DNA of 34,455 bases, taken from positions 1-34,455 of the forward strand of contig CALGOA010000123.1 in NCBI GenBank assembly GCA_937958015.1. The letters run 5' to 3'. Both the position numbers and the translations under genes were made by a program. Of this stretch, positions 31,315 through 34,455 are shown piece by piece. The notes beneath the pieces were generated by a model. That model saw only the letters and a program-made list of their open reading frames with translations. It was not told the DNA's origin and did no database searches. The DNA is from an uncultured Acidimicrobiales bacterium. Its GTDB lineage: Bacteria; Actinomycetota; Acidimicrobiia; Acidimicrobiales; SZUA-35. Position 1 is the first letter of the stretch, and the number at the start of each line of letters is the position of its first letter.

Positions 31315-32598
31315 GTGACAGACGTAACGACCGGATTTCATCGCCACGAGATCGAGACGATGCCCCGGGACCAGCTGGAAACGATTCAACTGCAACGCCT
31401 CCAAACCACGGTCAAGCGACTACGGGATAAGGCGCCGCTCATGACCGAGCGACTCGACGGAATCCCGGACCCGTCTTCACTCGACGACCTGCGAACGTTT
31501 CCTTTTCTGCGCAAGTCCGACCTTCGCGACAACTACCCATTCGGACTCTTCACCGTCGAACGCCACGAACTCGCCCGCATTCACGCCAGTTCGGGCACCT
31601 CCGGCAAACCGACGGTTGTCGGTTACACCCGGGAGGACCTCGACATATGGCATGAGTGCGTCGCCCGGTGTCTCCGAGGAGCGGGGATCGAGCCGGGTTG
31701 GTGGCTACACAACGCCTACGGCTACGGACTCTTCACCGGCGGCCTTGGCCTCCACGGTGGTGCCGAGGCCGCGGGAATCGGCGTTGTTCCCGTCAGCGGC
31801 GGCAACACGGACCGCCAGCTCACGTTGATCGAGGACTTCGAACCCGAGGCGATCTGCTGCACGCCAAGTTATGCCCTGACCCTCGCAGAACACCTCGCCA
31901 ACCGTGGCGATGGAAACTCGCTGAAGGTTGGCGTTCTGGGAGCCGAACCCTGGACCGAGGAGATGCGTCAGTCCATCGAGGCTGCGCTCGACGTGATCGC
32001 AGTGAACATCTACGGGCTTTCCGAAGTGATCGGCCCCGGCGTCAGCTGTGAGACCGCCGACCGGCAGGGTCTGGTCATCATGGAGGATCACTTCCTCCCC
32101 GAGATCGTTGATCCCGAGACGGGTGAGCCTCTGCCCGACGGCGAGGTGGGAGTGCTGGTAATCACCAGCCTCACCAAGCAGGCGTTTCCGATCCTGCGCT
32201 ACTGGACCGGCGATCTGTGTTCCATCACCAGGGAACCTTCGCCATGTGGTCGAACCCACGCCCGAATGAGCGCCATCGTGGGCCGAGCCGATGACATGTT
32301 GGTCATTCGGGGCGTCAACGTCTACCCCAGTCAGGTTGAACACACCCTGCTGTCGATCGATGGCGTCAGCCCGCACTTCCAGCTGGTCGTGCGACGGGAA
32401 GGAACCCTCGACACCCTTACCATCCGGTGCGAGCGCACCGATGCTTCTAGCGACGCCGACGCCATTGCCAAGAACATTGCAGGGGCGATGAACTCTTCAC
32501 TCGGCATCGGCGTCTCGGTGTCGATCGAGGAGCCGGGTTCCGTGCCCCGATCAGAGGGCGGGAAACTCTCCCGCACCAAGGACGAAAGGAATCTATAG
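31315..32598 (+). CDS. paaK: Phenylacetate-CoA ligase
   Basis: Activates phenylacetate to phenylacetyl-CoA with ATP, the entry step of the pathway. The 427-aa adenylate-forming enzyme has the family P-loop ARIHASSGTSGKPTVVGYT, the aromatic-binding region LHNAYGYGLFTGGLGLHGGAEAAG, the adenine motif NIYGLSEVIGPGVSCE, the hinge area YWTGDLCSITREP and the small C-terminal domain (GRADDMLVIRGVNVYPSQVEHTLL). Starts at GTG 31315. Its TAG is directly followed by the paaA ATG. Confidence 0.96.
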   Translation: MTDVTTGFHRHEIETMPRDQLETIQLQRLQTTVKRLRDKAPLMTERLDGIPDPSSLDDLRTFPFLRKSDLRDNYPFGLFTVERHELARIHASSGTSGKPTVVGYTREDLDIWHECVARCLRGAGIEPGWWLHNAYGYGLFTGGLGLHGGAEAAGIGVVPVSGGNTDRQLTLIEDFEPEAICCTPSYALTLAEHLANRGDGNSLKVGVLGAEPWTEEMRQSIEAALDVIAVNIYGLSEVIGPGVSCETADRQGLVIMEDHFLPEIVDPETGEPLPDGEVGVLVITSLTKQAFPILRYWTGDLCSITREPSPCGRTHARMSAIVGRADDMLVIRGVNVYPSQVEHTLLSIDGVSPHFQLVVRREGTLDTLTIRCERTDASSDADAIAKNIAGAMNSSLGIGVSVSIEEPGSVPRSEGGKLSRTKDERNL

Positions 32599-33531
32599 AT
32601 GACTCGCACATGGTCTGACCTCGACGACTTCCAAGCCTTCATCGACGGGGGTGGCATGGTCGAACCCAACGACGACATGCCTGCGCCCTATCGGGATGAG
32701 GTGTTCCGATTCATAGAGTTCCACGCCAACTCCGAACTGATGGGTGGGCTCACAGAACGGGACTGGATCCCGCGAGCTCCCGGCGTCCGGCTCAAGCAGA
32801 TCTTCCTCGCCAAGACCCAGGATGAGATCGGCCACGCCCATCTGCTGTACCAGGTCGCCGCCGACATGGGCCTGAAGACACGAACGGAGATGCTGGAGCA
32901 ACTCTTCGACGGACGAAGCCGCTTCCACAACGTCTTCCACTACCAGGCCGTCACGTGGGCAGATCAGATTGCGATCGCCTACCTGGTCGATGCTGCCGCC
33001 TTTGCCTCACAACGAGCGGTTTTCGCAGAATGCACCTACGGGCCGTACAAGCGGGTTCTCAAACGAATCGTGTCGGAGGAGGGATTCCATATGCGTCACG
33101 GCGAGGAGATGCTCCTGCGTCTGGCCGAGGGCACCGACACCCAACGATCGATGTTCCAGGATGCCCTCACCCGATGGTGGTGGCCGGCCGTCCAACTCTT
33201 CGGCCCCGACTCTGACCCCAACGACCCGTTGTTGCGCTGGAAGATCAAGAGCCAGACCAACGAGACTCTGCGACACGCCTACATCCAGAAGTATGTTCCC
33301 CTGCTGCAGAGCTACGGCTTCGAGATCCCGGACGACAATCTGCGGTTTGATGCCGAAGCCGAAGACGGCAAGGGCGCCTGGCTCACGACCGACATCGACT
33401 GGGAACCACTGAAAGCAACCATGCGTCAGGGTGGGCCCGACAGCCGTCGACGTATCTCCACGGCTGCGGCCAACTACGCCGATACCGCGTGGGTGCGGTC
33501 GGCCCTCGAGCCGAAACCGGTCGCAGCGTGA
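32599..33531 (+). CDS. paaA: Phenylacetyl-CoA 1,2-epoxidase subunit PaaA (catalytic)
   Basis: Di-iron catalytic subunit of the multicomponent oxygenase PaaABCE, which epoxidises the ring of phenylacetyl-CoA. The 310-aa four-helix protein has iron-ligand motifs EFHANSELMGG, KTQDEIGHAHLL (E-X2-H) and SEEGFHMRHGEEM (E, H). Directly follows paaK without a gap and overlaps paaD by four bases. Confidence 0.96.
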   Translation: MTRTWSDLDDFQAFIDGGGMVEPNDDMPAPYRDEVFRFIEFHANSELMGGLTERDWIPRAPGVRLKQIFLAKTQDEIGHAHLLYQVAADMGLKTRTEMLEQLFDGRSRFHNVFHYQAVTWADQIAIAYLVDAAAFASQRAVFAECTYGPYKRVLKRIVSEEGFHMRHGEEMLLRLAEGTDTQRSMFQDALTRWWWPAVQLFGPDSDPNDPLLRWKIKSQTNETLRHAYIQKYVPLLQSYGFEIPDDNLRFDAEAEDGKGAWLTTDIDWEPLKATMRQGGPDSRRRISTAAANYADTAWVRSALEPKPVAA

Positions 33532-33983
33532 CCGCCCTACTCGATCGGGTTACCGCCGCGGTCGGTTCGGTCCACGACCCCGAGTACCCGGGGGTCTCCA
33601 TCGCGGAACTCGGTCTCGTTGAAGACGTGGCCGTCACCGGTGATCGAGCATCGGTGCAGATGATCCCTACGTACGGTGGGTGTCCGGCTCTGAACTTCAT
33701 CGCCGAGGACGTCCGGACGGCCGTCACCGCTGTTCCCGGGGTCGAGGTGTGCGACGTCGAATGGCTTCGGTCGCCGATCTGGACTCAGGACCGCGTGGCT
33801 CCTCATGTCGTTCAATTTCTCGAAAGCGAGTTCACCGTGACCCTCCGCCGTACGGACGGAACGCTGGTGTGCCCCGTTTGTGGTTCCGGCACCGTCCGCG
33901 ACACCAGTCCGATGGGCCCGAGTCGATGCCGCTCGCTGGCCTACTGCGACGACTGCCGCAACCCGGTAGAGGTCATGCGATGA
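33528..33983 (+). CDS. paaD: PaaD, iron-sulfur/maturation factor of the epoxidase
   Basis: A 151-aa DUF59/MIP18-family protein thought to help mature the Fe-S cluster of PaaE. The DUF59 core is DPEYPGVSIAELGLVEDV and IPTYGGCPALNFIAEDV with its conserved Cys; the C-terminus has the four-Cys zinc-like set CPVCGSG and YCDDC typical of PaaD. Start GTG at 33528 in a GTGA overlap with paaA; the frame is open 13 codons upstream. Confidence 0.93.
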   Translation: MTALLDRVTAAVGSVHDPEYPGVSIAELGLVEDVAVTGDRASVQMIPTYGGCPALNFIAEDVRTAVTAVPGVEVCDVEWLRSPIWTQDRVAPHVVQFLESEFTVTLRRTDGTLVCPVCGSGTVRDTSPMGPSRCRSLAYCDDCRNPVEVMR

Positions 33984-34258
33984 GAACCTTCGAGGTGTTC
34001 CTGAAACGTCCGGGCAAAGATGAGTTCCGGCATGTCGGGTCAATGCAGGCTCCCGATCCCGAGATGGCTCAGGTGCTCGCCCGCGACTCCTACTGCCGAC
34101 GGGGCGAGGGAGACCAGATGTGGTTGGTGGACCGGTCTGATGTGGTGGAGGTCGACCAAGAGGTTTTGGCCACCACGACCGACCTGGCCCATCGAACGAA
34201 TGACGGCAGCGCCGTCGCCGCCCGCCGCAAACAACTCCGGGCCGAGGGGGCATCATGA
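33980..34258 (+). CDS. paaB: PaaB, small subunit of the epoxidase
   Basis: A 92-aa protein of the PaaB family (FEVFLKRPGKDEFRHVGSMQAPDPEMAQVLARD, MWLVDRSDV), which bridges the PaaAC core in the epoxidase complex. ATGA overlaps on both sides, with paaD before and paaC after. Confidence 0.94.
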   Translation: MRTFEVFLKRPGKDEFRHVGSMQAPDPEMAQVLARDSYCRRGEGDQMWLVDRSDVVEVDQEVLATTTDLAHRTNDGSAVAARRKQLRAEGAS

Positions 34259-34455
34259 CATCGCTGGATCTTTCTCCCGCCGCCCGCAGCTACCTGCTCG
34301 CGTTCGCCGACGACGAACACATGGTGGGTTCACGCCATGCGAACTGGATCGGGATGGGCCCGTTCCTCGAAGAGGATCTGGCGTTCTGCTCGATCGCCCA
34401 GGACGAATTGGGTCATGCCTTGGCTCTCTTTGGGCTCTTCGTTCCACCTGAAGAC
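34255..34455 (+). CDS. paaC: PaaC, structural subunit of the epoxidase (cut by window end)
   Basis: The first 67 codons of PaaC, the non-catalytic di-iron-fold partner of PaaA. Recognised by AARSYLLAFADDEHMVGSRHANW and FLEEDLAFCSIAQDELGHALALF. The start overlaps the paaB stop by four bases. The 3' end is beyond the window, so it is partial, not truncated. Gene order paaK-A-D-B-C differs from E. coli paaA-B-C-D-E; paaE would be expected next. Confidence 0.93.
   Translation, partial: MTSLDLSPAARSYLLAFADDEHMVGSRHANWIGMGPFLEEDLAFCSIAQDELGHALALFGLFVPPED

Overview
The window reads as a chromosomal stretch from a high-GC actinobacterium, most likely the Acidimicrobiia branch (inference). Grounds: the gene order alaS-ruvX-mltG-aroE-prepilin peptidase ... 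aroK/aroB-pepQ-efp-nusB, which is the order in Mycobacterium; TANNNT-type -10 boxes; several apparently leaderless start codons; GTG/TTG starts; and many 1- to 8-nt gene overlaps. No rRNA, tRNA, CRISPR or phage genes are visible.

Layout. (1) 19-8420, minus strand: a de novo pyrimidine operon pyrR-pyrB-pyrC-carA-carB-pyrD, preceded by an RNA leader with a PyrR-site look-alike, an antiterminator, a 10-codon leader peptide and a terminator hairpin. (2) 8460-9251 minus: an HpcH/HpaI-family aldolase. (3) 9354-10348 plus: efp-nusB. (4) 10364-11740: a PD-(D/E)XK (DUF559-like) nuclease gene flanked on both sides by paired 49-nt palindromic repeats with identical 61-nt spacing. (5) 11750-14376 minus: a fused aroK-aroB gene and pepQ. 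(6) 14390-16617 minus: an acyl-CoA dehydrogenase and a CaiB-type CoA-transferase. (7) 16710-23461 minus: alaS-ruvX-mltG-aroE-DUF4388 gene-prepilin peptidase. (8) 23566-26115 plus: a trehalose-6-phosphate phosphatase fused to a GH15 domain. (9) 26220-28160 minus: an ABC-F ATPase; 28224-30348 plus: two bacterial PH-domain membrane proteins. (10) 30356-31228 minus: MarR and PaaI-type thioesterase genes, divergent from the phenylacetate operon paaK-A-D-B-C (31315 to the window end, paaC cut off).

How the genes work together. The pyr operon covers UMP synthesis from bicarbonate/glutamine to orotate and seems to be controlled by its own first product, PyrR. The aroE and aroKB genes give three shikimate-pathway steps; aroC, normally in this block, is not here. 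The paa genes activate phenylacetate and ring-epoxidise phenylacetyl-CoA; a palindrome over the paaK -35 box suggests control by the divergent MarR protein.

Most noteworthy: the PyrR leader, the repeat-flanked nuclease cassette lying where conserved synteny is broken by an apparent inversion of efp-nusB, a missing normal start codon in aroE (CTG overlapping the mltG stop), a run of TANNNT boxes 6-9 nt before start codons, and a T6P phosphatase-GH15 fusion whose GH15 half appears to lack its catalytic base.
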